A stretch of 64,000 nucleotides of DNA from Alteromonas sp. CI.11.F.A3 (lineage in GTDB: Bacteria > Pseudomonadota > Gammaproteobacteria > Enterobacterales > Alteromonadaceae), in NCBI RefSeq assembly GCF_032925565.1, contig NZ_CP136708.1, forward strand, positions 1,488,001 through 1,552,000, written 5' to 3'. A program made the position numbers and the translations under genes. Under the pieces are notes generated by a model. That model was not told the origin of the DNA, did no database searches, and worked only from the letters and a program-made list of their open reading frames with translations. This document shows positions 50,681 through 58,272 of the stretch, in pieces (the stretch's first letter is position 1; each line of letters starts with the position of its first letter).

Positions 50681-51781
50681 ATGAATAGTAGTCTGGACTT
50701 TACCGAACTTGCCACAATTATATCGCTCAATTCTTACACTAAAAATAAAGCGGGTGTAGATCACAATGCTGACATCTTTAATGCGTGGATGGAGCAACTT
50801 GGATTCTCTGTAGAAACGCATCGACGCGAAGCAATTGGTAACCATGTTCACTATCTGTCTAAAAAGAGTGAAGGCGTAAAATTACTGCTACTTGGTCACC
50901 TAGATACCGTGTTTCCGCCAGACACCTTTACCGAATTCCGAGAAGATGATGAATGGATTTACGGCCCAGGTGTGTGCGATATGAAAGGCGGTAATTATAT
51001 TGCGCTAACAGCACTTCGAAATGTATTTGCCGAACAAGGCCACATCGCGAACATTGATATGCTATTGGTGAGCGATGAAGAAAGTGGCAGTGACGACAGT
51101 AAGCTGCTTACCAGTGAATTAGCCAAAGCCTACGATGCCTGTATGGTTTTTGAAGCGGCGGGCCCCGATCATGATGTGGTTATCTCTCGAAAAGGGATTG
51201 CGACTTTTCAAATCGAATTCGAAGGCAAAGGCGCTCACGCGGGTAATCATTATACCGACGGTATTAATGCGAACTTGGCTGCGGCTCATATGTTAATTGC
51301 CCTGACCAATCTAACAGACCTTGAAAAAGGCACCACGGTTAACGCCGGCAAAATGAAAGGTGGATTAGGCGCAAACACTATTTCGCCTAGTGCTAGCTTG
51401 ACGGTAGAAGCGCGGTTCACTCAATCAGAAGAGCGGGACAGAGTGTTAGCTGCGTTTGAAGAAGTCACCCAAAATCCTGCTGTTGAAGGGGTAAAAGTAG
51501 TGGTAACTGGTGGTTTGCAGCGAGATGTCATGCAGCCTACAGAAGCACAGGCACAGTTTATTGCCGAACTAGAGTCTGTATTGGGGGCGCCACTTAAATT
51601 AGAAAAACGTGGTGGGGTGAGTGATGCGAATGTAGTGTCGGCTGCAGGCGTGCCAACCCTTGATGGCTTTGGTCCTTACGGCGATGGCGATCACACCATT
51701 CATGAACGTGCGAGCAAATCGAGCTTTGAACGGCGTATAGGCGAGGTGAGTAAAATTTTAGCGCACTTTAATGGTTGCTAA
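50681..51781 (+). CDS. M20 family metallo-carboxypeptidase (CPG2/ArgE-like)
   Basis: A 366-residue cytoplasmic zinc peptidase. Metal and catalytic residues are seen in order: H73 and D75 (LLLGHLDTVFPP), D100 (GVCDMKGGNY), E133-E134 (VSDEESGSDDS), and the downstream FEAAGPDHDVVISRKG and GDGDHTIHERASKSSF. The dimerisation (lid) domain lies between (FEGKGAHAGNHYTDGINANL). The GHLDTVFP and GVCDMKGG forms are typical of the glutamate carboxypeptidase/CPG2 branch. It lies divergent to the ATP-grasp/M14 operon. Confidence 0.9.
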   Translation: MNSSLDFTELATIISLNSYTKNKAGVDHNADIFNAWMEQLGFSVETHRREAIGNHVHYLSKKSEGVKLLLLGHLDTVFPPDTFTEFREDDEWIYGPGVCDMKGGNYIALTALRNVFAEQGHIANIDMLLVSDEESGSDDSKLLTSELAKAYDACMVFEAAGPDHDVVISRKGIATFQIEFEGKGAHAGNHYTDGINANLAAAHMLIALTNLTDLEKGTTVNAGKMKGGLGANTISPSASLTVEARFTQSEERDRVLAAFEEVTQNPAVEGVKVVVTGGLQRDVMQPTEAQAQFIAELESVLGAPLKLEKRGGVSDANVVSAAGVPTLDGFGPYGDGDHTIHERASKSSFERRIGEVSKILAHFNGC

Positions 51782-51809
51782 GTAATTAATAATTAGGCAA
51801 AACGATGCG

Positions 51810-51840
51810 AGGTCAGAGTGAGTTTTATTAACTCTGACCT
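51810..51840. repeat. REP-like inverted repeat 1 (terminator-like)
   Basis: A perfect 10-bp inverted repeat AGGTCAGAGT/ACTCTGACCT with an 11-nt loop, between the M20 gene (plus) and the VOC gene (minus). It belongs to the same family as the copies at 54171, 55980 and 56539. Confidence 0.7.
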
Positions 51841-51856
51841 TAAAGATTAGTATAGT

Positions 51857-52285
51857 TTAGCTAGTATAAGACACCACTTCAGCCTCAAGTCCTTCTCCAA
51901 GCATGAAATAAAAGCGTCTTCCTGGCTCGTAATCGCCATGGTTATAGGTATCAAACCCTAACGCGAATACCTTTTTTTCTACCTCGTCTAAATTGTCAAC
52001 CACAATGCCTAAATGATTAACGTGAGCTACGGTAGTGTGATCGAAGAGTTGGGCAGCGTTCGCATCATCAAGTACTCCACTTAAGCTACCTTGATTCGAG
52101 CCAAGCTGCTTTGGCTTATATAACGCCAAGTAAGCGATATCCGAACCCACATGTACCGTATAGCCATCGTCCTTAGCTGGACCGCTCCAGCGTATATGCC
52201 AGTTGAACAATTGGCATAAGGCATCAGCTATGGCATCAGGGTTAGTTACCGTAATATTGGCGTGTTCTAGTGAGGCTGCTTGCAT
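51857..52285 (-). CDS. VOC superfamily (glyoxalase/bleomycin-resistance-like) protein
   Basis: A 142-residue protein with two beta-alpha-beta-beta-beta modules. The first starts LEHANITVTNPDAIADALCQLFNW and the second HVNHLGIVVDNLDEVEKKVFALGF. Candidate metal ligands are H8 and H-N-H in VNHLGIVV and the Glu in GEGLEAEVVSY. It may be a dioxygenase, lyase or binding protein; no substrate can be read. It is divergent from soxR across a SoxR-box-like palindrome, so induction by redox-cycling agents is likely (inference). Confidence 0.85.
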   Translation of the reverse strand: MQAASLEHANITVTNPDAIADALCQLFNWHIRWSGPAKDDGYTVHVGSDIAYLALYKPKQLGSNQGSLSGVLDDANAAQLFDHTTVAHVNHLGIVVDNLDEVEKKVFALGFDTYNHGDYEPGRRFYFMLGEGLEAEVVSYTS

Positions 52286-52355
52286 TGTATTTCCTTATTT
52301 ACTGTTGTGTGTTTTTACGCGCTAACGTTTGTGGATAAAAGCGCAGTGGATTAAT

Positions 52356-52405
52356 AGACAACAACAGCCTAATATCTTAAGTTAACTTTAGATCAAGTAT
52401 TAAAT
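52356..52405 (-). promoter_or_regulatory. SoxR box and candidate promoter of the VOC gene
   Basis: CTTAAGTTAACTTTAG at about 52375-52390 is a near-perfect palindrome around AAGTTAACTT, the core of the E. coli soxS SoxR site. On the minus strand TTGATC, then 19 bp containing the palindrome, then TAGGCT form a -35/-10 pair with the long spacer typical of SoxR-activated promoters. The -10 is weak. The plus strand has no good -35, so activation is expected towards the VOC gene. Confidence 0.65.
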
Positions 52406-52420
52406 GCGAATTTTTTTAAA

Positions 52421-52888
52421 ATGGCACCTGAACCCCTAGTAAGTATTGGCTTTGTCGCAAAGCGAACCGGTAACGCAGTATCGCTTATTCGCTATTACGC
52501 CAATGAATCCCTTATTCCTTCTGTGCGAACCCAAGGAGGAAATAGAATGTTTCCTCGTTCAGTCATTCGAAGGGTATCGTTTATTTTGATTGCACAAAAC
52601 ATGGGGTATGCACTTGATGATATTCGACAACTACTGCAAACCCTGCCAGATAATCGTACGCCGAATAAGGAAGATTGGGCTACGCTTAGTGAAGTATTTA
52701 ACGCACACATTACGACGCGAATCGCTGAACTTACGGCGTTAAAATCCTCGCTAGAGGGCTGTATTGGTTGTGGGTGTTTGTCTTTAGATAAGTGCAAGCT
52801 GTACAATAAGCACGATCGCATTGCCGAGAAAGGGGCGGGCGCTCGGTTCTTACTTGGGGATAGCCCTAGCGATACTGTTATAAAATAG
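52421..52888 (+). CDS. soxR: Redox-sensitive MerR-family activator SoxR
   Basis: A 155-residue protein, one longer than E. coli SoxR (154). An N-terminal MerR winged helix (SIGFVAKRTGNAVSLIRYYANESLI) is followed by a dimerisation helix and the [2Fe-2S] ligands C114, C117, C119 and C125 in GCIGCGCLSLDKC. The spacing 3-2-6 is identical to that of E. coli C119, C122, C124 and C130. It senses redox-cycling compounds by oxidation of the cluster. No soxS is adjacent; the divergent VOC gene is the likely target. No clear ribosome-binding site is seen just before the ATG. Confidence 0.95.
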   Translation: MAPEPLVSIGFVAKRTGNAVSLIRYYANESLIPSVRTQGGNRMFPRSVIRRVSFILIAQNMGYALDDIRQLLQTLPDNRTPNKEDWATLSEVFNAHITTRIAELTALKSSLEGCIGCGCLSLDKCKLYNKHDRIAEKGAGARFLLGDSPSDTVIK

Positions 52889-52999
52889 CCTTTTCTCATC
52901 TATTTAGTTATTTCTGATGTGGTGCTTGTAGCCTCGAGGCCGACTAAACATTTATTTAGAAATTCACTTAGCCAAATACCTAAAAATAGGATAGTCGCC

Positions 53000-54088
53000 T
53001 TGGTAGACTCCACACCTGATAGCAACTCAAGCTCAACCAGTAAAACCAGAGCCAAAGCAAAAAGTTCGCCTAAGCCTTCGTCAAAATCTTCACCTAAGGC
53101 TGGCAATACAATGCATGTTCGTAATGTGCATAAAGATGGTTACCCAATGGCAGCGCTTTGCCAAGCACACCCTGCATTGTCGGGCTATGTGATTAACGCA
53201 AAAAGCGGTAAAAAGAGTATCGATTTTGCCAACCAAGATGCGGTTAAAGCCCTCAATGCAGCATTGCTAATTCATTACTACGGGTTGAAAACGTGGGACA
53301 TACCCAATGGATATTTATGCCCTCCTGTTCCTGGCCGTGCCGATTATATTCACGGCATTGCTGATATACTGGCGTCTACCAATAAAGGCGTAATACCGAA
53401 AGGGAATAGCGTAAAAGGACTGGATGTAGGTATAGGCGCTAATGCTATTTACCCCATTATTGGCAGTCAAAGCTATGGTTGGCAGTTTGTAGGAAGCGAC
53501 ATTGATGCGGTATCGGTAAAGTCGGCTAAATCAATCGCTAACAAAAACCCAAAGCTTACCCCTTTATTGTCGGTTCGAAAGCAGCCGAATAAAGCGAAAA
53601 TCTTTGAAGGTATTATTCAGCCTAACGAGCACTTCACTTTTACTATGTGTAACCCGCCGTTTCATAAATCTGCCGAAGCGGCAGCATTGGGAAGCGAGCG
53701 TAAAGCCATAGGCCTTAAGGGAAATAAGCACAAGCGAAGTGGTAAAAAACCTCGTATTGATATTAACGCTCATGCCAATGCTAGTACAAACGCGAAGACC
53801 TTTGCTAAAACGAAGCCCGATATCAGTAACATAAAGCTAAACTTTGCTGGAACCGGCAACGAATTGTGGTGCGAAGGGGGCGAACTTGCCTTCATTCAGC
53901 GTATGATTATTGAAAGTGTAAAGTACAAATCACAAGTAGATTGGTTCACCTGCTTAGTGTCAAAAAGCGAGCACCTAAAACCCATCGAGACCAGTATAAA
54001 TTACTACGGTGCAACGAAATTTTTAAAAGTAGACATGGGGCAAGGCCAAAAACAAAGCCGCTTTGTGGCGTGGACGTTTATCGAGTAA
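53000..54088 (+). CDS. rlmF: 23S rRNA adenine-1618 N6-methyltransferase RlmF
   Basis: A SAM-dependent methyltransferase matching E. coli RlmF through DFANQDAVKALNAALLIHYYGL, WDIPNGYLCPPVPGRADYIH, GLDVGIGANAIYPIIGSQSYGW and the NPPF catalytic motif in MCNPPFHKSAEAA, to GQGQKQSRFVAWTF. The start is uncertain. TTG 53000 follows AGG with 9-nt spacing and includes a Ser/Lys-rich tail; ATG 53111 would begin the domain; a GTG at 52919 has no ribosome-binding site. An insertion near residues 260-300 (KHKRSGKKPRIDINAHANAS) is absent from E. coli. The protein ends 18 residues earlier than E. coli RlmF, and a second frame carries a plausible extension (see findings). The enzyme acts on free 23S rRNA. 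Confidence 0.9.
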   Translation: MVDSTPDSNSSSTSKTRAKAKSSPKPSSKSSPKAGNTMHVRNVHKDGYPMAALCQAHPALSGYVINAKSGKKSIDFANQDAVKALNAALLIHYYGLKTWDIPNGYLCPPVPGRADYIHGIADILASTNKGVIPKGNSVKGLDVGIGANAIYPIIGSQSYGWQFVGSDIDAVSVKSAKSIANKNPKLTPLLSVRKQPNKAKIFEGIIQPNEHFTFTMCNPPFHKSAEAAALGSERKAIGLKGNKHKRSGKKPRIDINAHANASTNAKTFAKTKPDISNIKLNFAGTGNELWCEGGELAFIQRMIIESVKYKSQVDWFTCLVSKSEHLKPIETSINYYGATKFLKVDMGQGQKQSRFVAWTFIE

Positions 54089-54170
54089 ACGCATTGATTA
54101 AAGATGATGCAGCGCTAAAAGCTTCAATTACCGAATTTTTAGACACATTATAAGGCGCTCAAAATATGAT

Positions 54171-54210
54171 GGGGCAGAGTATTTTAATCAAGCGTACTCT
54201 GCCCCCCTTT
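54171..54210 (+). repeat. REP-like inverted repeat 2, terminator-like
   Basis: An 11-bp perfect stem GGGGCAGAGTA/TACTCTGCCCC (54171-54181 and 54195-54205) is followed by CCTTTTC. It sits after rlmF and could terminate it. Same family as the copies at 51810, 55980 and 56539. Confidence 0.75.
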
Positions 54211-54232
54211 TCATTTATTTAGGAGAACTCAA

Positions 54233-54670
54233 TTGTTGCTCAAACTGGTTCGAAATCTCGTACTTCTTAGCTCAACATCGCTCTTTTGTTCTGTTTCTAC
54301 TGCTGATACCAAAATAGAGAGGAAAATGTATAACCCGTGGGAGGCAGAAATTGGTTACTCCCAAGTGGTTATTGCAGGTAACAACGTTTACTTATCAGGT
54401 ATCGCAAGTGATAAAGCTACACTGGAAGAGCAAGTAAGTGAAATCTATACCCTTATACAAAATACCTTGAAAGATAATAACCTAGGCATGGAAAGTATCG
54501 TAAAGCAGGTAATTTATACCACTGATATTGAAGCGTTTAAAAAGCTGGGTAAGGTGCGAAAAGAAAAGTTTAAAGAGGGCCAATACCCAAGCTCTACGCT
54601 AGTAGAAGTACAAAGGCTCTATAGCCCAAACCACCTGGTTGAGATAGAAGTGATTGCATTTAAAGAGTAG
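54233..54670 (+). CDS. Exported RidA (YjgF/UK114) family protein
   Basis: A 145-residue protein. The TTG at 54233 (or 54236) directly follows AGGAG at 54221-54225, which fixes the start. The N-terminal 24 residues are a signal peptide (LLKLVRNLVLLSSTSLFCS). The RidA fold is seen as GYSQVVIAGNNVYLSGIASD, EIYTLIQNTLKDNNLGMESIVKQVIYTTDIEAF and the terminal VEVQRLYSPNHLVEIEVIAFKE. Cytoplasmic RidA deaminates reactive enamines using a conserved Arg, which lies near the end as VQRLY here; periplasmic versions are less studied. It precedes the esterase-TPR gene by about 100 bp. Confidence 0.88.
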   Translation: MLLKLVRNLVLLSSTSLFCSVSTADTKIERKMYNPWEAEIGYSQVVIAGNNVYLSGIASDKATLEEQVSEIYTLIQNTLKDNNLGMESIVKQVIYTTDIEAFKKLGKVRKEKFKEGQYPSSTLVEVQRLYSPNHLVEIEVIAFKE

Positions 54671-54774
54671 ACGTATCAGAGAATTAATTTAGCTATCGCT
54701 CGAGTTATGAGAATGTAATAAAAAGATTGGAATGGCTCGCCAAAGCCACTTGCCCCCTAAAATGGAGTAGCGCT

Positions 54775-55950
54775 ATGAAACGGATATTCATTGTTCTGAT
54801 ATTGATGTTTACTCAGCACGCCAGTGCCGATGCTGTCAGAGAAATAGAAGAAAGAAAAATTGTCTCTACAGCGTTAAATGAGCAGCTCTCGCTGTTTATT
54901 CAGCTTCCCCTTTATTACCATGAGAATGCTGACTATGCCTATCCAGTGTTGTATTTATTAGATGCGCCTGTAGGTATCACATTGAATTCCGGTATTCTCG
55001 ACCCCTTAGTTGGTTACAACAACGCGCCTCAAATGATTATTGTTGGGGTGTCTACAAATGATAGAGATCGGGATTTCACCCCCACCAATGACCCCAAATA
55101 TGCAGAAAATAGTGGTGGCGCAGATACATATCTGAAATTTATTGAAACGGAAGTTATTCCCTACGTAGATGCTAATTTTAGAACCGAAGAATACAGAATA
55201 TTTTCTGGTCACTCTTTCGGCGGCCTGCTAGTGGCTCACGCATTTTATTCAGCTCCAGACCTATTTGATGCCTATTTTGCGTTTAGCCCTAGTTTGTTTT
55301 GGGATGAGAAGTTAGTGGCTAAATCCCTTGTATCATTTACGGGCCAACAACAAAGTAATCACAGTGTGCTTTACCTGAATATTGGAAATGAAGGGAATGC
55401 GGAAGTTAAATCTCCAGAGGGTAAAGCAATGCTAGAAGGCGTTGAGTTTATTGATACTGCCTTAAGTCAACACACACCTAAAGGTCTTCGCTATAAAATT
55501 GATTACTTTTCACAAGAGCCCCACCAAGTAACCCAAATTATTGGTACCTATCACGCTTTTAGGCACCTCTACCCGTCGTGGGATGTGCCATATGAAGCTT
55601 ATTTATCTGGATACGATGCAGTTGCTGCTCACTTTGCTTCGTTAAGCGAGCTATATGGTTACCATATAGTAGCTAAAGACTGGCAACTCTCTGATGCCGC
55701 ACTATATGAACTGCATGAGCGTAACAACCCCAATGAAGCCCTCAAATATTTACACGCGGTGTTAAAGCAAAGACCTGAAAATATTGAATATATGTCAACG
55801 CTAGCATTGGCCTATGAAAAGAGTGGCGCCCTGCCAGAAGCTATAAATACGCTTAATGAAATAAGTGAGCGGATAGGTGAAGCAGACGAAATGTACTCCG
55901 ACATCGCTGCAAGAATTAGCAGAATTTCTAAGTTGCTGAGTACAAATTAA
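54775..55950 (+). CDS. Exported esterase D-like hydrolase with C-terminal TPR
   Basis: The ATG at 54775 follows TGGAG and starts a signal peptide (MKRIFIVLILMFTQHASA), so it is preferred over the upstream ATG at 54727. The 391-residue protein has an esterase D/IroE-like alpha/beta-hydrolase domain (residues about 25-265): YPVLYLLDAP, MIIVGVSTNDRDRDFTPT, FSGHSFGGLLVAHAF with the nucleophile Ser, and a late His in EPHQVTQIIGTYHAF. Residues about 310-385 look like two TPR repeats (NPNEALKYLHAVLKQRPENIEY). It probably cleaves an ester, possibly a catecholate siderophore, in the periplasm. Confidence 0.87.
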   Translation: MKRIFIVLILMFTQHASADAVREIEERKIVSTALNEQLSLFIQLPLYYHENADYAYPVLYLLDAPVGITLNSGILDPLVGYNNAPQMIIVGVSTNDRDRDFTPTNDPKYAENSGGADTYLKFIETEVIPYVDANFRTEEYRIFSGHSFGGLLVAHAFYSAPDLFDAYFAFSPSLFWDEKLVAKSLVSFTGQQQSNHSVLYLNIGNEGNAEVKSPEGKAMLEGVEFIDTALSQHTPKGLRYKIDYFSQEPHQVTQIIGTYHAFRHLYPSWDVPYEAYLSGYDAVAAHFASLSELYGYHIVAKDWQLSDAALYELHERNNPNEALKYLHAVLKQRPENIEYMSTLALAYEKSGALPEAINTLNEISERIGEADEMYSDIAARISRISKLLSTN

Positions 55951-55979
55951 ACAAATAGGTGCCGCGAAATAACATTTAT

Positions 55980-55998
55980 GTACTCTGCCCCCTGTTTT
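55980..55998 (+). repeat. Half REP-like element (third family member)
   Basis: GTACTCTGCCCCCTG matches the right arm of the copies at 54195 and 56568, but no left arm precedes it. It is about 30 bp after the esterase stop and looks like a truncated or decayed copy. Confidence 0.5.
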
Positions 55999-56142
55999 TG
56001 AGTCACTTTGTAGTATGAATGTTTAACAGCTAGACGTTTGCTGAATAGGGGATGTCTTCAATTGAGTGGTCTAACGCGTATTTGCAGCTATTTCGAAGTT
56101 CACTTTCCTAATGGAATAATAGGACAACTTTAAGGAGCCCTG

Positions 56143-56532
56143 ATGATATGGCGTAAAAGCATCAGCATCTTACACATAGATGGTAGTGCTGGTTTAGCTG
56201 TGGGCTTGGCTTTATTTGCTTTCGCGGGATGGATTAGTGAGCTTTATCGCTTACCTCATAACACTATTCTTTTCCTAGCAAGTGCAAACACTATATATGG
56301 TTGTTATGCATTAGCGCTGGCATTGTCACACAAGAAAAGCTTGATGAGCATTAAGGCTCTTGCCATCGCAAATAGCGTTTGGGTTATCATTTGTGCTGCT
56401 ATCGTCGTTTTGTATGCCCACATAGCAAGCCCAATTGGTGTGTTTTTTATCTGTGGGGAAGCATTATTTGTCGGCATGTTGGCAGTCTACGAATGGAAGA
56501 ATAGGTTCCTACTTTCGGAAGAAGATCGCTAA
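56143..56532 (+). CDS. Small four-helix membrane protein of unknown function
   Basis: A 129-residue protein with about four transmembrane helices (residues 15-33, 43-62, 71-93 and 98-117). The first helix is GSAGLAVGLALFAFAGWIS and the last ends in a charged tail (YEWKNRFLLSEEDR). The ATG follows AAGGAG. No family motif is known to me; the layout resembles SPW-repeat or DoxX-like small membrane proteins. It is flanked by REP-like elements. Confidence 0.75.
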   Translation: MIWRKSISILHIDGSAGLAVGLALFAFAGWISELYRLPHNTILFLASANTIYGCYALALALSHKKSLMSIKALAIANSVWVIICAAIVVLYAHIASPIGVFFICGEALFVGMLAVYEWKNRFLLSEEDR

Positions 56533-56538
56533 ATAGTA

Positions 56539-56579
56539 GGGCCAGAGTATATTAGTAACCAGTAAAGTACTCTGACCCC
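56539..56579. repeat. REP-like inverted repeat 4
   Basis: GGGCCAGAGTA at 56539-56549 and TACTCTGACCCC at 56568-56579 form an inverted repeat with one mismatch and an 18-nt loop. It lies between the small membrane protein gene and the convergent yiaA gene. Same family as 51810 and 54171. Confidence 0.7.
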
Positions 56580-56587
56580 ATTTCGAT

Positions 56588-57076
56588 TTACTCGCCGACT
56601 ATGTCAGTGGTTTCAAGCGCTACATCGATACTATTCGCTACCCCAGGGTAAGCTGAAGATGAAGTGCTTCCATCGTCATTGGTTAAGTCACGGATATTTT
56701 TCTGAACGGTAATGATAGAAAATAAGCTGAGTATAAATGCCATGCCGTAAAATCCTTTTTCACTTAGAAACATGTCGGCGTTAAAAAGGCCTATACCCAG
56801 CAGGGCAACAGCACTAAAAAAAGCTGCCCAGCACATGCCAACGAAAACAGTGGTGGTTGGTAAGCCTTCTTGTTTATCTCTTACAGTCTTTTGTAAGGTT
56901 ACAGCTGAAAACATAGCTAGAATGAATATTGCTAAATAATAGCCTTTTTCATTGAGTAGAATGTTGGCGTTCCATAATCCAACAAGGTAGCCAATAACCC
57001 CAATCGCAAGAGAAGCCCATGTTGCGAAGATATATGCTTGTGTTGGTTTATATACTCGATGTGACGTTGTTTGCAT
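56588..57076 (-). CDS. yiaA: YiaA/YiaB family inner membrane protein
   Basis: The Met at 57076 is preferred: it begins MQTTSHRVYKPTQAYIFATW, behind AAAAGGA, whereas an ATG at 57172 would add 32 residues unlike the family. The 162-residue protein has two repeats of two membrane helices each, with the family signature GLWNANILLNEKGYYLAIFILAMFSAVTLQKTVRDKQEG and the second GLFNADMFLSEKGFYGMAFILSLFSIITVQKNIRDL. This matches E. coli YiaA/YiaB closely. It lies in the inner membrane; function unknown. Confidence 0.9.
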   Translation of the reverse strand: MQTTSHRVYKPTQAYIFATWASLAIGVIGYLVGLWNANILLNEKGYYLAIFILAMFSAVTLQKTVRDKQEGLPTTTVFVGMCWAAFFSAVALLGIGLFNADMFLSEKGFYGMAFILSLFSIITVQKNIRDLTNDDGSTSSSAYPGVANSIDVALETTDIVGE

Positions 57077-57502
57077 TTTTATAAATTCCTTTTGAGTTAT
57101 CTTTAACCCTACACGAGTTCCTTTGAAAACATATCTAACCGCGGTTAGATATATACTTTTAATTATCAGCATCCTAGTTTATACAAACCTCCTTGTTAAC
57201 CGTGTCAGCCACACAGCGTAAACACTTCTAATTTCTTCAATTACACCCTTGTCGTAATAATTACCAAGCTTATAGATGGTCTTCCGACAAAACGCTTACC
57301 GATGAAATACTGATTTTACAAGCAATTACATGGATAGTTAGTTTTTAGAAAATACTGATGCAAATATACGAACATTAATTGTATTAGTAAATACGAACGC
57401 TTGAATCTGCTAGATAGCGTTTGATCTAGCACCTAACGGATAGTTTCTAGTTGGTATTAAATACAAACTAAAAATTAGAGGCTAATAAACTTTGCTATTT
57501 CG
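57077..57502. other. Intergenic region, no gene recognised
   Basis: About 425 bp lie between yiaA and the truncated PepSY gene. No remains of the missing PepSY C-terminal part were recognised on the minus strand, and no terminator is obvious. The sequence is AT-rich. Confidence 0.4.
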
Positions 57503-57694
57503 CTATAACTCTTTCATTACTAAGTGTAAATCTTTGGTAAATGCAATTCGCTTATCATGCATAGCCCATACGTTCAATGGCGCCTTGAACATGGTTAATG
57601 CTCCGGCCACAAAGCAAATGAATAACAGTAAGCCTGAAATAATGCCGGTCCAAATGTGTACTTGCTGATAGCTTTTATAATTCTGTAATTTCAT
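57503..57694 (-). pseudogene. Truncated PepSY-domain membrane protein (N-terminal part only)
   Basis: A 63-residue frame, VHIWTGIISGLLLFICFVAGALTMFKAPLNVWA, is the first transmembrane segment and start of a PepSY-associated membrane protein, which is normally 350-500 residues. It then ends after TKDLHLVMKEL. It lies 5 bp downstream of the DUF3325/DUF3649-like gene on the same strand, the usual position of PepSY partners in siderophore-uptake clusters. It is most likely a gene truncated by deletion. A genuine short protein cannot be excluded. Confidence 0.6.
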
Positions 57695-57699
57695 TGGTG

Positions 57700-58272
57700 T
57701 TACCCCAGAACCTGTAAAACGGAAAATTCAAACAGTGTAATAAGCGAAAGCAGAGCCAGTAGTGGCCAAGGTTTTCTAGCAAAAAAGATAAGGCTTAACG
57801 GGGTTAACCATAAAGGGACTATTAGCCACATCAAAAATTGGCTCTTCACATCAAGAGGCGTGTGAGAAAGAAAAAGAAAACTAATCAAACTGCTAGTGAA
57901 TAGCGCAAAGGGAAAACTAATTAATGTTGCACCAATAATTTTTAGCCACCAGTGCGCCTTAAAGGTGGTGTAACTCTCATCTCTGGTGAGCCCTGTACCG
58001 CGAGAGCGCACAGATTTAAGTGGCGCGGTGTAACGGGTAAAGAACGGAATGGTCCCCAACAGCAGCATACACAGCGTGATAACGGTATAGATGGCGGCAG
58101 GTAATGAAAACGTTAAGGTGAATATTGTCGTGCTTAAGATCAATATCGCCAAGGCAATTAACAGTGCAGTTTTAAATGGTAGCGGCCTTTTCTTAAACCA
58201 TTGTTGGTTCGGACAGCCTGCGTAAAACACTAGATTAGCCAGTAAGTAGACGAGTGCGCATTTTTTGCGCAA
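57700..58272 (-). CDS. DUF3325/DUF3649-like membrane protein of iron-uptake cluster
   Basis: A 190-residue protein with about five hydrophobic segments (residues 8-20, 32-55, 57-78, 105-132 and 140-190). The first half (ANLVFYAGCPNQQWFKKRPLPFKTALLIALAILILS) resembles DUF3325 and the second (LMWLIVPLWLTPLSLIFFARKPWPLLALL) resembles DUF3649, small membrane proteins that accompany PepSY proteins and TonB siderophore receptors. This looks like a fusion of the two. A perfect AT-rich palindrome resembling a Fur box lies 46 bp upstream. Confidence 0.65.
   Translation of the reverse strand: MRKKCALVYLLANLVFYAGCPNQQWFKKRPLPFKTALLIALAILILSTTIFTLTFSLPAAIYTVITLCMLLLGTIPFFTRYTAPLKSVRSRGTGLTRDESYTTFKAHWWLKIIGATLISFPFALFTSSLISFLFLSHTPLDVKSQFLMWLIVPLWLTPLSLIFFARKPWPLLALLSLITLFEFSVLQVLG

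Noticed and set aside
51810..56579. The TACTCTG repeats as a CRISPR array
   Set aside because: Copies are kilobases apart, palindromic, and lie in separate intergenic regions, with no regular spacers and no cas genes.
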